Part shown: positions 26,700 through 42,256 of the stretch, in pieces
How the letters are laid out: each line of letters begins with the position of its first letter
How positions within the stretch are numbered: position 1 is the first letter of the stretch
Source of the DNA: CADEDH01 sp039201605
GTDB taxonomy: Bacteria; Actinomycetota; Acidimicrobiia; Acidimicrobiales; SZUA-35
Length of the DNA stretch: 64,000 nucleotides
Assembly: GCA_039201605.1 (NCBI GenBank)
Contig: JBCCRO010000004.1
Location: 62,001-126,000 of the forward strand
Direction: 5' to 3'
Position numbers and translations under genes: made by a program
Notes under the pieces: generated by a model
Told to the model about the DNA's origin: nothing
Seen by the model: the letters and a program-made list of their open reading frames with translations, nothing else
Database searches by the model: none

Positions 26700-26939
26700 A
26701 TGGCGCTCTTCGCAGTGACGTTGACGGATCAGACGACCGACGTGGTCGAAGGAGCGGACGCCTACCAACAGGAGGGCCCGCTGACGACCTTCTTCGCCTT
26801 CCGGGACAACCGCCACGTGATCGACTCGTGGAGCGTCCGGCTCGCCAGCTACCGCACGGCCGACATCGCCGCCATCCGCCGCAGCCAGGTCGTGACCGAG
26901 CAGGTCACCGACGACTTCGACGCCCTCCTCGCCAGCTGA
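26700..26939 (+). CDS. Small conserved protein of unknown function
   Basis: 79 residues with a compact alpha/beta character and a Thr/Val-rich core; no motif assigned. Start ATG 26700 has GGAGGA (26691-26696) very near. Its TGA is shared with the ATG of the next gene (TGATG), so they are co-translated with an alpha/beta hydrolase. The sequence (ADAYQQEGPLTTFF) suggests an actinobacterial conserved family, which I do not recognise by name. Confidence 0.7.
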   Translation: MALFAVTLTDQTTDVVEGADAYQQEGPLTTFFAFRDNRHVIDSWSVRLASYRTADIAAIRRSQVVTEQVTDDFDALLAS

Positions 26940-27619
26940 TGGCGGGCAATCCGGTCCTGCTCCTGCACGGCTTCACCACCTCGGCGGCGAGGACGTGGCG
27001 GGAGCCGGGCTGGATCGATCTGTTGACCGAAGCGGGGCGGGAGGTCATCGCCCCCGATCTGCTCGGTCACGGTGACGCCCCCAAGCCGCACGACCCCGAG
27101 GCCTACGCCGACGTGGAGGCACTGGTGGCGGCCGGGCTGCCCGACAGGCCGGTCGACGGCATCGGGTACTCGGCCGGGGCCCGCGTCCTGTTGTCGCTGG
27201 CCGCCGCCGAGCCCGACCGCTTCGGACGCCTCGTCATCGGCGGGATGGGCGAGGGGCTGCTCCGGCCTCGCCAGGGCAACCCGATCCTCGACGCCCTCGA
27301 GGGTCGGGGCGGGGAGGACGACGTGGTGGCCGGCCGCTTCAAGGCCATGGCCAACGGCGACGGCAACGATCCCAAGGCGTTGGCCGCGTTCATCCAGCGC
27401 CCGACGCCGGCTCTGGGGCCCGACGAGCTGGCCCGCATCTCCTGTCCCACCCTGGTCGTGCTCGGCGATCGGGACTTCGCCGGACCGGCCGAGCCGCTGG
27501 CCGAGCTCCTGCCCGAAGGCGAGGCGCTCACACTGCCCGGTGTCGACCATTTCGGCCTCCCGAAGGCGTTCCCCTTCCTGGAGAAGGGGCTCGACTTCCT
27601 CGGCGCCGCCCCCTTCTGA
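26939..27619 (+). CDS. Alpha/beta hydrolase
   Basis: 226 residues with an alpha/beta-hydrolase fold: LLLHGF(T) oxyanion loop near residue 10, nucleophile elbow GYSAG, acid in LGDRDF, and catalytic His in GVDHFG. The mid region has a small lid. It could be an esterase or other ester/amide hydrolase; substrate unknown. The start codon overlaps the previous stop by one base (TGATG). Confidence 0.88.
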   Translation: MAGNPVLLLHGFTTSAARTWREPGWIDLLTEAGREVIAPDLLGHGDAPKPHDPEAYADVEALVAAGLPDRPVDGIGYSAGARVLLSLAAAEPDRFGRLVIGGMGEGLLRPRQGNPILDALEGRGGEDDVVAGRFKAMANGDGNDPKALAAFIQRPTPALGPDELARISCPTLVVLGDRDFAGPAEPLAELLPEGEALTLPGVDHFGLPKAFPFLEKGLDFLGAAPF

Positions 27620-27642
27620 TCAGCGCCACCTCCGGCGCGGTG

Positions 27643-28347
27643 TCACGAACGGCCTCCCGAGCCCGTCGGCGGCCCGGCCTGGGTATGGCGGGTGTCCGGT
27701 GGCTCGACGATCCAGTCGCCGCCCCGGTCCCAGCCGTCGTCGAACACCAGCTCGCTCAGCGGTCGACGGCGGACCGGACCGTGTGAGCCGACCGGGACGC
27801 CGAGGGGGATGGTGGCGGCGATGGCGTACTCGTCGGGGATCGCCAGAAGGGCCTTCAGCTCGTCGGTCACGGGGGCGTGCCACCCGGTGAGAACCCCGCC
27901 ATAGCCGAGGGCCCGGGCCGCCAGCAGCAGGTTTTGGCAGGCGGGGTAGATGCTGGCACCGTCGATCAGGGCGTTGTGGCGGACCCGCAGACACGGCAGG
28001 ACGACCACCGGGGTGGCCTCGAAGTGGTCGACGAAGTGCTGCATGGCCCGCGCCGTCCGGGCCTTCGGCGAATCGTCGTCGGCCCCGCTGCCCGAGGTGT
28101 AGCCGTCGGTGCCGCGCTTGGTCGCCCACCCGGCCCGGAACGCCTCGCCCAGGAGGGCCTTGGCCTCTCGGGCCCGGGGACCGTCGCGGAGCACGAGGAG
28201 ACGGAAGTGTTGACGGTTGGAGCCGGTGGGGGCCCTGGTGGCGGCGAACACGATCGCCGCCAGGTCGTCGTCGGGGATCGGCTCGGGGCGGTAGCGACGG
28301 ATGGCCCTGGTCGTGGCCAGGCCCTCCAGGAGATCAACGGTCGACAT
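27643..28347 (-). CDS. Nitroreductase-family FMN oxidoreductase
   Basis: 234 residues. The TTRAIRRYRPEPIPDD start and the TRAPTGSNRQHFR block are the FMN/NAD(P)H-binding hallmarks of the nitroreductase superfamily, and GYGGVLTGWHAP lies in the usual C-terminal position. Members reduce nitro compounds, quinones or flavins; some actinobacterial ones work in cofactor or F420-linked routes, but nothing here proves that. ATG 28347 has a GGGTGGG-like ribosome-binding site. Confidence 0.88.
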   Translation of the reverse strand: MSTVDLLEGLATTRAIRRYRPEPIPDDDLAAIVFAATRAPTGSNRQHFRLLVLRDGPRAREAKALLGEAFRAGWATKRGTDGYTSGSGADDDSPKARTARAMQHFVDHFEATPVVVLPCLRVRHNALIDGASIYPACQNLLLAARALGYGGVLTGWHAPVTDELKALLAIPDEYAIAATIPLGVPVGSHGPVRRRPLSELVFDDGWDRGGDWIVEPPDTRHTQAGPPTGSGGRS

Positions 28348-28401
28348 CGGCCCACCCTGGCACATCGCCGGGGTCGAGGGCCCGGTGGAGCGGGCGGGTC
28401 T

Positions 28402-28752
28402 CTAGAGGCTCTGGAGGCCGTCGAGCACCTTCTCCAGCATGTCGACGTCGGGCCGGGCGGTGGAGGCGGCGGCGTCGGCGGTCACCTCGAGCATGCCGTC
28501 GGCCACCAGGTCGCCGACCAGGACCCGCACGACGGCGACCGGGAGCGAGAGGCGGGCCGCCATCTCGGTGAGGGCGACGCTGTCGACGGCGATGGCGACG
28601 AGCTGCTCGCGCTCGAGTTGGAGCGCTCCCAGGCTGGTTCGACCGAGCTCGGTGGCGGCCAGGACGGCCTCGAGGCTCAGATCGACCTCGGTCTCGCTCC
28701 GACCGCCGGTCAGGACGTAGGGACGGACCCGGAGTCGGGTGTGGGCGGTCAA
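28402..28752 (-). CDS. DUF742 protein (conservon CvnC-like)
   Basis: 116 residues. DUF742 proteins are the third member of actinobacterial conservons, with a winged-helix-like fold and the start RPYVLTGGRSE seen here. Conservons couple a histidine kinase, a roadblock protein, DUF742 and a Rag-like GTPase. This gene starts with TTG overlapping the kinase stop (TTGA, 28749-28752). No roadblock or GTPase gene follows; a nitroreductase does. Its role here, with only the kinase, is uncertain. Confidence 0.9.
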   Translation of the reverse strand: MTAHTRLRVRPYVLTGGRSETEVDLSLEAVLAATELGRTSLGALQLEREQLVAIAVDSVALTEMAARLSLPVAVVRVLVGDLVADGMLEVTADAAASTARPDVDMLEKVLDGLQSL

Positions 28753-30197
28753 CGTCGCTCCCTTCCAGGGCTGTCGGCGCCGGCGACCTCGGCCTCCAGC
28801 CCGTCCCGGTAGCGGGAGATGACGGCCTGCACCTCGGCCGGGTCGTGGTCGGACGCCTCGAGCCGGGGCGCCAGGTCGAGGGGCCGGGAGGCGGCCGATC
28901 GCTGCCGTCGTCGCGGGCCGGTCGCCACCGCGACCGGGGCCTCCACCGAGGTGTCGGCGTGGCTCCGGCCTTCGGTCGGCGGCCGGGCGGGCCGGTCCCG
29001 GTCGGTCGGGGTCTCGGGGTCGGCGTCGGCCGTCGCCCCCCGCCTGCGGTCGGCGGTGGCGGCGCCATCGGCGGCTGCGGCGTCGGCCGAGGGAGCCGAG
29101 GCCAGGGCGTCGCCCGGCACGGTGACCACGGCGGTCACCCCGCCGCCGGGGGTGGCGGTGAGGTCGACGATGGCGTCGAGTCGCCGGGCCAGCCGGGCGA
29201 TGACGGTGAGGCCGATGGTCGCGCCGTGCTCGATGCTGAAGCGAGGGGGGTCGGCGAGCAGGACGTTGGCGCTGGTGAGCTCCAGCTCGGCCATCCCCGG
29301 GCCGTGATCGACGACCGTGATGCGGTAGTCGCCGGTGGCGAGCCTCACGGCGAACACCTCCACCTCGGCACCGTCGGCCGTGTGCCCGGTGGCGTTTTCC
29401 AGGAGTTCGGCCAGCAGGTGGGCCAGGTCGAACGACGCCTCGGCCGCCACCCAGGCCGGGTCGATGGCGGCCAGCTTGATGCGGGAGTAGGCGCTCGTCT
29501 CACCGATGGCCACCCGCACCACGGTGTCGATGGGCGACGGTTCGCTCCGGGGTCGATCGGCTGCGGCCTCGGCCAGCACCAGCACCGATTCGGTCGAGCG
29601 CCGGGCCCGGTTGGTCAGGTGATCGAGGCGGTACAGCTGCTGGAGGCGATCGGGCTGCTGCTCGGTGTCCTCCAACCAGTCGATGTAGGCCAGCTGCTCG
29701 TTGAGCAGCGACTCGGTTCGCCGGGTCAGCCTCTCGACGACCCGCCGCAGGTTGCCGTCGATGACGGCCCGGCGGCGATCCAGGAGACCCGAGACCGCCG
29801 GGGTGACCCCGGTGATGGCCTCCATGACCGCCGTCAGCTCGTCGTCGGGCCACAGCAGCGACGTCGTGCTCCGCTCGGAGGCGGCCGCGTTGACGTCGAG
29901 ATCGTCGTCCGGCTGGTCCGAGGACCGGGCGGCCGGGCGCGACGCCTCGTCGAGCAGGGCCGGGAGCTCGCTGTCGGTCAGCCGGCGGGCGCTCTCGGCC
30001 ACGGTGGCCACCCGCTCGGTCAGTCGGCGCGACTGGCGGACGGCGACGACGGCGGTGACGACCGCCCCCATCACGCATGCCACGGCGACGGCGACACCCC
30101 CCGACAGGGCGCTCCAGAGCGCGACCAGTCCCAGCACGCCGACGGGGACGGCGGCCGTGGCCAACATGGTGCTCCGAAGGCTCAGATTGTCGAACAT
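28749..30197 (-). CDS. Membrane sensor histidine kinase, conservon (CvnA) type
   Basis: 482 residues. Two N-terminal membrane segments (about 9-60) surround a very short extracytoplasmic loop, then a coiled linker. A phosphoacceptor-like helix contains LYRLDHLTNRARR, and the ATPase domain has N-box ELLENATGHT, G1 DHGPGM and G2 GATIGL plus GGGV. This is the kinase type of conservons, with no separate sensor domain. The C-terminal 100 residues are Ala/Pro/Asp-rich. ATG 30197 has AGGAAGG upstream; a longer frame to 30542 would overlap the divergent gene. It is divergent from a DUF4388 gene. Confidence 0.88.
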   Translation of the reverse strand: MFDNLSLRSTMLATAAVPVGVLGLVALWSALSGGVAVAVACVMGAVVTAVVAVRQSRRLTERVATVAESARRLTDSELPALLDEASRPAARSSDQPDDDLDVNAAASERSTTSLLWPDDELTAVMEAITGVTPAVSGLLDRRRAVIDGNLRRVVERLTRRTESLLNEQLAYIDWLEDTEQQPDRLQQLYRLDHLTNRARRSTESVLVLAEAAADRPRSEPSPIDTVVRVAIGETSAYSRIKLAAIDPAWVAAEASFDLAHLLAELLENATGHTADGAEVEVFAVRLATGDYRITVVDHGPGMAELELTSANVLLADPPRFSIEHGATIGLTVIARLARRLDAIVDLTATPGGGVTAVVTVPGDALASAPSADAAAADGAATADRRRGATADADPETPTDRDRPARPPTEGRSHADTSVEAPVAVATGPRRRQRSAASRPLDLAPRLEASDHDPAEVQAVISRYRDGLEAEVAGADSPGRERR

Positions 30198-30345
30198 GGG
30201 GCCTTCCTGATCGGATCCTTCTTGGCCATCGGCGCCGACGGGGCGCGGTTGAGGGTCGTCGCCCAGGTCGGCCCGGGCCCTCATGTGCCGCTGGTCCCGG
30301 CCGACGGGACAGGGAACGAAACACCGGTCAAGAGGTCGCGCCAAC

Positions 30346-31086
30346 GTGGAACTGACAACGGACAACCAAACGGCACCCACGGCCACCGCCACGGCGGTCG
30401 CCCATCCGCTCGTCGACACGGTTGCCACGCTGGCGGCCCGAGGGGCCGACGGGGTGCTCCGTCTGGGGCCTCGGGGCGCCATCTGGTTCGCCCAGGGCCA
30501 CATCGTGCTGGCCGAGGGACCGAGCAGTCCCGACCTGGCCAAGGTTCTCGTCGACGCCGACCTGGGCGAGGAGCAGCAGTTGCGGGCCCTGATCGACGGC
30601 CGCCGTCGAGACGACGCCCTCGGTGCCGGTGAGCCGCTGGAGCAGCTGCTCGATCAGCGGCCCGACGTCCACCATCTCGTCGACCGGCTCCTGCACGAGT
30701 ACAAGCTGACGGCGCTGTTCGAGATGCTGGTACCGGGCGACATCCAGGCCGAGTTCGCCGAAGGTGTCGTCCACCCTCTCGGCCCCCGCTTCGGTGAGCA
30801 CGCCGTCGAGCTGCTCGACAAGGCGACGCGTCGGATGGAGTTGTGGCGCCGCATCGCCGCCCGCATCCCCTCCACCACCGCCGTGTTCAGCTGGGCGCCC
30901 GATCTCCCCCAGCGGATGGAGTCGCGCCTGGTGACCAACGACGAGTGGCGCTACCTGGCCCAGCTCAACGGTCGCCAGTCGGTGGCCGAGGTCATCAACG
31001 CCACCGGCGACAGTGCCTTCCGGGTGTGCTCGGCCCTCTACCGGCTGGTGCTGGAAGGGCTGATCGAGGAGTGCTCCACCGACTAG
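30346..31086 (+). CDS. DUF4388 (PATAN-type) regulatory protein
   Basis: 246 residues from GTG 30346. The N-terminal part (about 20-100) has the DUF4388 features: GVLRLGPRGAIWFAQGHIVLA matches the short beta-strand pattern of this family, which is linked to signal response and gliding or pilus systems. A C-terminal helical/winged part (about 165-245) ends the protein. It is divergent from the conservon kinase, and a link is likely but inferred. No catalytic motif. Confidence 0.72.
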   Translation: MELTTDNQTAPTATATAVAHPLVDTVATLAARGADGVLRLGPRGAIWFAQGHIVLAEGPSSPDLAKVLVDADLGEEQQLRALIDGRRRDDALGAGEPLEQLLDQRPDVHHLVDRLLHEYKLTALFEMLVPGDIQAEFAEGVVHPLGPRFGEHAVELLDKATRRMELWRRIAARIPSTTAVFSWAPDLPQRMESRLVTNDEWRYLAQLNGRQSVAEVINATGDSAFRVCSALYRLVLEGLIEECSTD

Positions 31087-31123
31087 CCCCGGGCGCCGAG
31101 TCGTCCGGCCATGGGCCGGAGGC

Positions 31124-32594
31124 TCACACCAGCGGCCGGTCGGTGGGACGGACCGGCGACGGCAGCAGGGTGTCGCCCATCAGCTCGGCATCGACGGCGG
31201 CGGCGCACGAGCGACCCTCGGCGATGGCCCACACGATCAGGCTCTGACCACGACCCATGTCGCCACAGGCGTACACGCCCTCGGCCGAGGTGGCCCAGTC
31301 GCCGTCGCGGACCACGTTGCCCCGGGGGTCGGTCTCCAACCCGAGCTGGTCGATGATGGTCCCCGGCTCCGGGCCGAGGAAGCCCATGGCCAGGAAGACC
31401 AGATCGGCCTTCATCTCGAAGTCGCTGCCCTCGACCTTCTCGAACGAGGGACGACCGTCGACGGTCTTCATCTCGACCTCGTGGCCCCGCAGGTGCGTGA
31501 CCTGGCCGTTCTCGCCGATGAACTCCTCGGTGTTGACGGAGAACACCTGCTCGACGCCCTCCTCGTGGGCCGACGACGAACGGTACATCAGCGGCCAGGT
31601 CGGCCACGGGGTGGCGGGGGCCCGCTCGGCGGGCGGTCTGGGCATGATCTCGAACTGGTGCACGCTGACCGCACCCTGGCGGTTGGCCGTGCCCAGGCAG
31701 TCGGCGCCGGTGTCGCCGCCGCCGATGATGATCACGTGCTTGCCCTCGGCGTGGATGGGCGAGTCGGCCATGTCGCCCTCCTGGACCTTGTTGGCCAAGG
31801 GCAGGTACTCCATCGCCTGGTGGATGCCGGCGAGCTCCCGACCCGGGATCGGCAGATCGCGCCAGTTGGTGGCGCCACCGGCGAGGACGACGGCGTCGTA
31901 GTCGTCGGTCAGTTCGGCCACCGGCACGTGGTCGGGGTGATCGGGGTCCGAGCCGACGTAGGCGTTGGTCCGGAACTCGGTGCCCTCGGCCTCCATCTGG
32001 GCCAGCCGGCGATCGAGGACCGACTTCTCCATCTTGAACTCGGGGATGCCGTAGCGGAGCAGGCCCCCGATGCGGTCGGCCCGCTCGTAGACGACCACAT
32101 CGTGGCCGGCCCGGGTCAGCTGCTGGGCGACGGCGAGGCCGGCGGGCCCCGAGCCGACGACGGCGACCCGCTTGCCGGTCTTCTTCGACGCCATGACGGG
32201 CTCGACCCAGCCCTCCTCCCAGGCCCGATCGATGATCGACACCTCGATGTTCTTGATGGTGACCGCCTCGGTGTTGATGCCGGCCACACAGGCCGCCTCG
32301 CACGGGGCCGGGCAGAGTCGTCCGGTGAACTCGGGGAAGTTGTTGGTGGCGTGGAGCCGGTCGATGGCGCTGCGCCAGTCGTCGCGGTAGACGAGGTCGT
32401 TCCAGTCGGGGATCAGGTTGCCCAGGGGGCAGCCGTTGTTGCAGAACGGGATGCCGCAGTCCATGCAGCGGGAGGCCTGGGTGCGGACCTCCTCGTCGTC
32501 GAAGTCCTGGTAGACCTCGTTCCAGTCCTTCAGCCGGACCGGGACCGGGCGCCGCTGGGGCAGCTTGCGGTCGTGCAGCAGGAATCCTCGGGGA

Positions 32595-32602
<8 letters not shown>
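31124..32602 (-). CDS. gltD: Glutamate synthase (NADPH) small subunit
   Basis: 492 residues. This subunit feeds electrons from NADPH through FAD and two 4Fe-4S clusters to the large subunit. The N-terminal cysteine sets C46/C49/C54/C58 and C97/C101/C105 bind clusters, FAD binds at VVGSGPAGLA near 150, and NADPH at IIGGGDTGADC near 295. It starts at ATG 32602, overlapping the gltB stop by 8 bases, so the subunits are coupled. It ends 37 bases before the convergent DUF4388 gene. Confidence 0.97.
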
Positions 32603-37133
<4,531 letters not shown>

Positions 37134-37258
37134 AGCGATACTCCAAGGACGTCGTCGCGAACTACTGATCAGCCGGTAGGCGGTCGGCTGGCGGGACGGC
37201 TTTGGCCCTCCAGTGGGAGAGGCCAGTTCCCGTGCCCTGTGGAACTCGAAACCCTCAA

Positions 37259-37306
37259 CTGGTTTGCCCAACGATATCGCAACAACAGGTGGCGTCTGCA
37301 AACCAG
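37259..37306. promoter_or_regulatory. Inverted repeat in the gltB upstream region
   Basis: CTGGTTTGC (37259-37267) and GCAAACCAG (37298-37306) form perfect 9-base arms around a 30-base segment that itself holds the palindrome CGATATCG. It lies 126-173 bases before gltB and about 90 bases before the divergent aminopeptidase. It may be an operator or a structured leader element; no protein or ligand can be assigned. Confidence 0.45.
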
Positions 37307-37396
37307 ATCTCTAGGACCGATGGAGCCCATCGTCGGGCTCGCCGTTGGGCATGGCCGGGGCCGCCATCGGTGGGACCGGGGCCGACTTCCGCGATC

Positions 37397-38740
37397 ATGG
37401 AGGCCATGCGCACCTCCGAGGCACCGATCCGACCGTCGAGCCCCCTGGCCGCCGCCGTACTCGACGATCTGGCCTCGTCGCCGACGCCCTACCACGCCGT
37501 CCAGCGCGCCGCCGACCTGCTCGACGCGGCCGACTTCACCGAGGTGGCGGCCGACGCCCCCTTCCCCGGCGAACCCGGGCTTCGCTATGTCCGGGTCGGC
37601 GGCTCGCTGATCGCCTGGCAGCAGCGGGACTCGGTGGCCGACGGCATGATCGTCATCGGGGCTCACACCGACTCGCCGAACCTCAGGGTGCGAACCAAGC
37701 CCGACGTGACCAGCGGTGGCTTCCGTCAGATCGGGATGGAGATCTACGGCGGCGTGCTCCTCAACTCGTGGCTCGACCGCGACCTCGGCCTGGCCGGTCG
37801 GGTGTCGGTGGCCGACGGCGACGGCGGCATCGACCACCGGCTCTACCTCGACGACCGCCCCCTGCTCCGCATTCCCCAGCTCGCCATCCACCTCGATCGC
37901 GACATCCGCAGCAACGGCCTCAAGCTCGACCCCCAGCGCCACATGACCCCGCTGTGGTCGCTCGACGGCGACGGCGACGCCGGCGACGACGAATCGCCCG
38001 GCGGCCTGCGGGAGCACGTGGCCGCCGCCCTGGGCGTGGGCACCGACGACATCCTGGCCTGGGACCTGATGGCCTTCGACGTCCAGGCTCCGGCCGTCGT
38101 CGGACGCAACGACGACCTGTTCGCCTCGGCCCGCATCGACAACCTCGTCTCCAGCTTCTGCGCCATCCGGGCCCTGATCGACACCGTCGATCACGAGCGG
38201 GCCGACGGTCGTCTGCCGCTCGTCGTGCTCTACGACCACGAGGAGATCGGCTCCGAGTCGGCCACCGGCGCCGCCGGGGCACTGCTCACCTCGGCCCTGG
38301 AGCGGGTGGCGGCGGCGGCCTGCGCCGACCGGGCCGGCTACCTCGCCTCCCTGGCCCGCTCGTTGGTGATCTCGGCCGATGGGGCCCATGCCACCCATCC
38401 CAACTACGTCGACAAGCACGAGCCCTCCCATCACATCGCCCTCAATGCTGGCGTGGTCATCAAGCGCAACGCCAACCAGCGATACGCCACCGACGCCGTC
38501 AGTGAGGCCGAGGTCGTCGCAGCCGCCGCCGAGGTCAACGCCCCGCTGCAGTACTACATCCACCGCAACGACCTGCCGTGCGGCTCGACGATCGGTCCGA
38601 TCACGGCCGCCCGCCTCGGTGTGCCCACGGTGGACGTGGGCGCCCCGCAGCTGGCCATGCACAGCATTCGGGAGATGGCGGGCCTGGCCGACCTCGATCA
38701 TCTGCACCGTCTGCTCGGGGCGGTATTCGCCCGCCGCTGA
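37397..38740 (+). CDS. M18-family aminopeptidase
   Basis: 447 residues. Zinc-dependent metalloaminopeptidase of the aspartyl-aminopeptidase family: metal-site segments include GAHTDSP near residue 90, YDHEEIGS near 280, DGAHATHPNY near 335 and the late MHSIREM. It removes N-terminal residues from peptides in the cytosol. Two ATGs compete: 37397 and 37406; GGAGG lies only 2 bases before the second, so 37397 is used. It is divergent from gltB. Confidence 0.9.
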   Translation: MEAMRTSEAPIRPSSPLAAAVLDDLASSPTPYHAVQRAADLLDAADFTEVAADAPFPGEPGLRYVRVGGSLIAWQQRDSVADGMIVIGAHTDSPNLRVRTKPDVTSGGFRQIGMEIYGGVLLNSWLDRDLGLAGRVSVADGDGGIDHRLYLDDRPLLRIPQLAIHLDRDIRSNGLKLDPQRHMTPLWSLDGDGDAGDDESPGGLREHVAAALGVGTDDILAWDLMAFDVQAPAVVGRNDDLFASARIDNLVSSFCAIRALIDTVDHERADGRLPLVVLYDHEEIGSESATGAAGALLTSALERVAAAACADRAGYLASLARSLVISADGAHATHPNYVDKHEPSHHIALNAGVVIKRNANQRYATDAVSEAEVVAAAAEVNAPLQYYIHRNDLPCGSTIGPITAARLGVPTVDVGAPQLAMHSIREMAGLADLDHLHRLLGAVFARR

Positions 38741-38810
38741 CCGGCCGTCGCCGGTCCCCGATCCCGTTCAGATCCGGGTCATCTGCCTAGCGGCGAGCGG
38801 CCGCTGATTG

Positions 38811-38839
38811 TTGCTGTTGGCCGCGCCTGCAACTACCGT
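38811..38839 (+). promoter_or_regulatory. Probable hppA promoter
   Basis: TTGCTG (38811-38816) and TACCGT (38834-38839) have a 17-base spacer. The start codon lies 107 bases downstream, so the mRNA would carry a leader with GAGGAG close to the GTG. Confidence 0.45.
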
Positions 38840-38945
38840 CGGGCGGTCGCCAGGGCCAACTCGGGCCGCGGCGCCTGCTTTTCCGTGTGCGTTGACCACG
38901 CGCGGAGCGCAGACAAACAAGACGTGTCTCGAAGAGGAGAACATC

Positions 38946-41087
<2,142 letters not shown>

Positions 41088-41089
41088 GC

Positions 41090-41112
41090 GGGAGCGCCGA
41101 CCGGCGCCTCCC
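41090..41112 (+). terminator. Hairpin after hppA
   Basis: GGGAGCGCC, loop GACC, GGCGCCTCCC: a 9-bp stem with a single bulged base, beginning 2 bases after the hppA stop. No clear U-tract follows. Confidence 0.4.
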
Positions 41113-41133
41113 GTCCGTCAGCCGACCGGCAAC

Positions 41134-41139
41134 TAGGAT
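41134..41139 (+). promoter_or_regulatory. -10 box TAGGAT of the GDH-like gene
   Basis: TAGGAT is followed 6 bases later by GTG 41146, with no ribosome-binding site; leaderless-type promoter. Confidence 0.5.
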
Positions 41140-41145
41140 CGCTCC

Positions 41146-42060
41146 GTGGCCCTTCGCAAACTGACCTCCACCAACGCCTTCGTGTTCGTCGATCTCGACG
41201 ATGCACCGGCGACGGGGGTCGTGCGGAGGGCCCGGAAGATCCTCCAGGGCGGGGCCAAGGATCTGGCCCGGTCCGCCACCTACACCTTCGGCGCCTTCGG
41301 CGTGGAGCGCAGCGGCGCCTCGGCCGGCATCAACGCCGAGGGTGACGACATCGAGGGCGCCATCGGCGCCTTCGTCGAGGAACTGACCCCCGACGCCGCC
41401 GCCGGGTCGCTTGAGATCGTCCCGGCCAAGGGCGTCTCGGCCGCCCAGCTCGCCCCCCTCCGGGCCGCCTCCCCCGGCGGTCCCCTGGCCGGCTCGGCCG
41501 ACCTGCTGGCCGCCGGGGTCGTCACCGCCGCCGCCTGGGCCGTCGGCGGCGACCTGGCCGGGCGTTCGGTCGCCATCGAGGGCGAGGCCCAGCTGCCCGA
41601 GGCGGTGCGGACGGCGTTGACCGACGCCGGCGCCAGCGTGGTGAACGTGTGGGGCGCCGACGAGAAACCCTGGCTGGTGTGGGGCGCCGACGTCGACGTC
41701 GTCCTCGCCGGCTCCAAGGCCGGGATCCTCAACCACCAGGGCACCCCGGCGATCACGGCCAAGGCCGTCGTGCCGTGGGGCCCCCTCCCGGTCACGACCA
41801 AGGCCTTCGCCCAGCTGCACCGGGCCGGCGAGGTCACCGTCGTCCCGGACTTCCTCAGCACCGCCGGGCCCCTGATGGGCGGCCTGCTCGGCGACGATCT
41901 CCAGGCCGCCTCGGCGGCCTTCACCGAGCGGCTGATCTCCCTGCTCGACGACGCCGCCTCGGACGCCGACGGGCTGCTGCTCGGCGCCTGCTACCGGGCA
42001 GAGGCCTTCATCGCCGAATGGAGCGGGTCCAAGCCCTTCGGCCGACCCCTCGCCGCCTGA
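41146..42060 (+). CDS. Glu/Leu/Phe/Val dehydrogenase-like protein (NAD-binding half)
   Basis: 304 residues. The C-terminal part resembles the NAD(P)-binding domain of glutamate-type dehydrogenases: a segment that reads like the VVPDFLSTAGPL end (compare VPD.laNaGG) and a central GTPAITAKA block. The N-terminus lacks the dehydrogenase substrate-binding Lys/Gly pocket, so it is probably not an ordinary amino acid dehydrogenase. It may be a paralogue kept for another job. The family call is moderate; an activity is not supported. Confidence 0.6.
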   Translation: MALRKLTSTNAFVFVDLDDAPATGVVRRARKILQGGAKDLARSATYTFGAFGVERSGASAGINAEGDDIEGAIGAFVEELTPDAAAGSLEIVPAKGVSAAQLAPLRAASPGGPLAGSADLLAAGVVTAAAWAVGGDLAGRSVAIEGEAQLPEAVRTALTDAGASVVNVWGADEKPWLVWGADVDVVLAGSKAGILNHQGTPAITAKAVVPWGPLPVTTKAFAQLHRAGEVTVVPDFLSTAGPLMGGLLGDDLQAASAAFTERLISLLDDAASDADGLLLGACYRAEAFIAEWSGSKPFGRPLAA

Positions 42061-42256
42061 GCGAACCGCCTGCCGCTCGGCACGGCCTCGCCATCCGCTC
42101 CACCCCGCTGGCGACGGTGCCGACGGCTGCGCCTGACCTGGTCAGGCCGCTGGCCCGGGTGGTGTCGACCCGGTTGTTGAATACCCAACGAACCTTGATT
42201 CCGAGGCCTTCGGGTCGAAAGGCAGTGATCCGCCGTTCGTAGAAGGAATCGCCATC

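Noticed and set aside
28402..31086. Complete conservon
   Set aside because: No roadblock (CvnB) or GTPase (CvnD) frame exists on either side, only the kinase, DUF742 and a DUF4388 gene.
37134..37396. Glutamine or other known riboswitch before gltB
   Set aside because: I saw an inverted repeat but none of the conserved bases of a known riboswitch class, so I left it as an unnamed repeat.
42061..42256. c-di-GMP riboswitch before the response regulators
   Set aside because: The GCCTT...AAGGC hairpin and a GAAAGGC stretch recall part of the motif, but the conserved core segments are missing.
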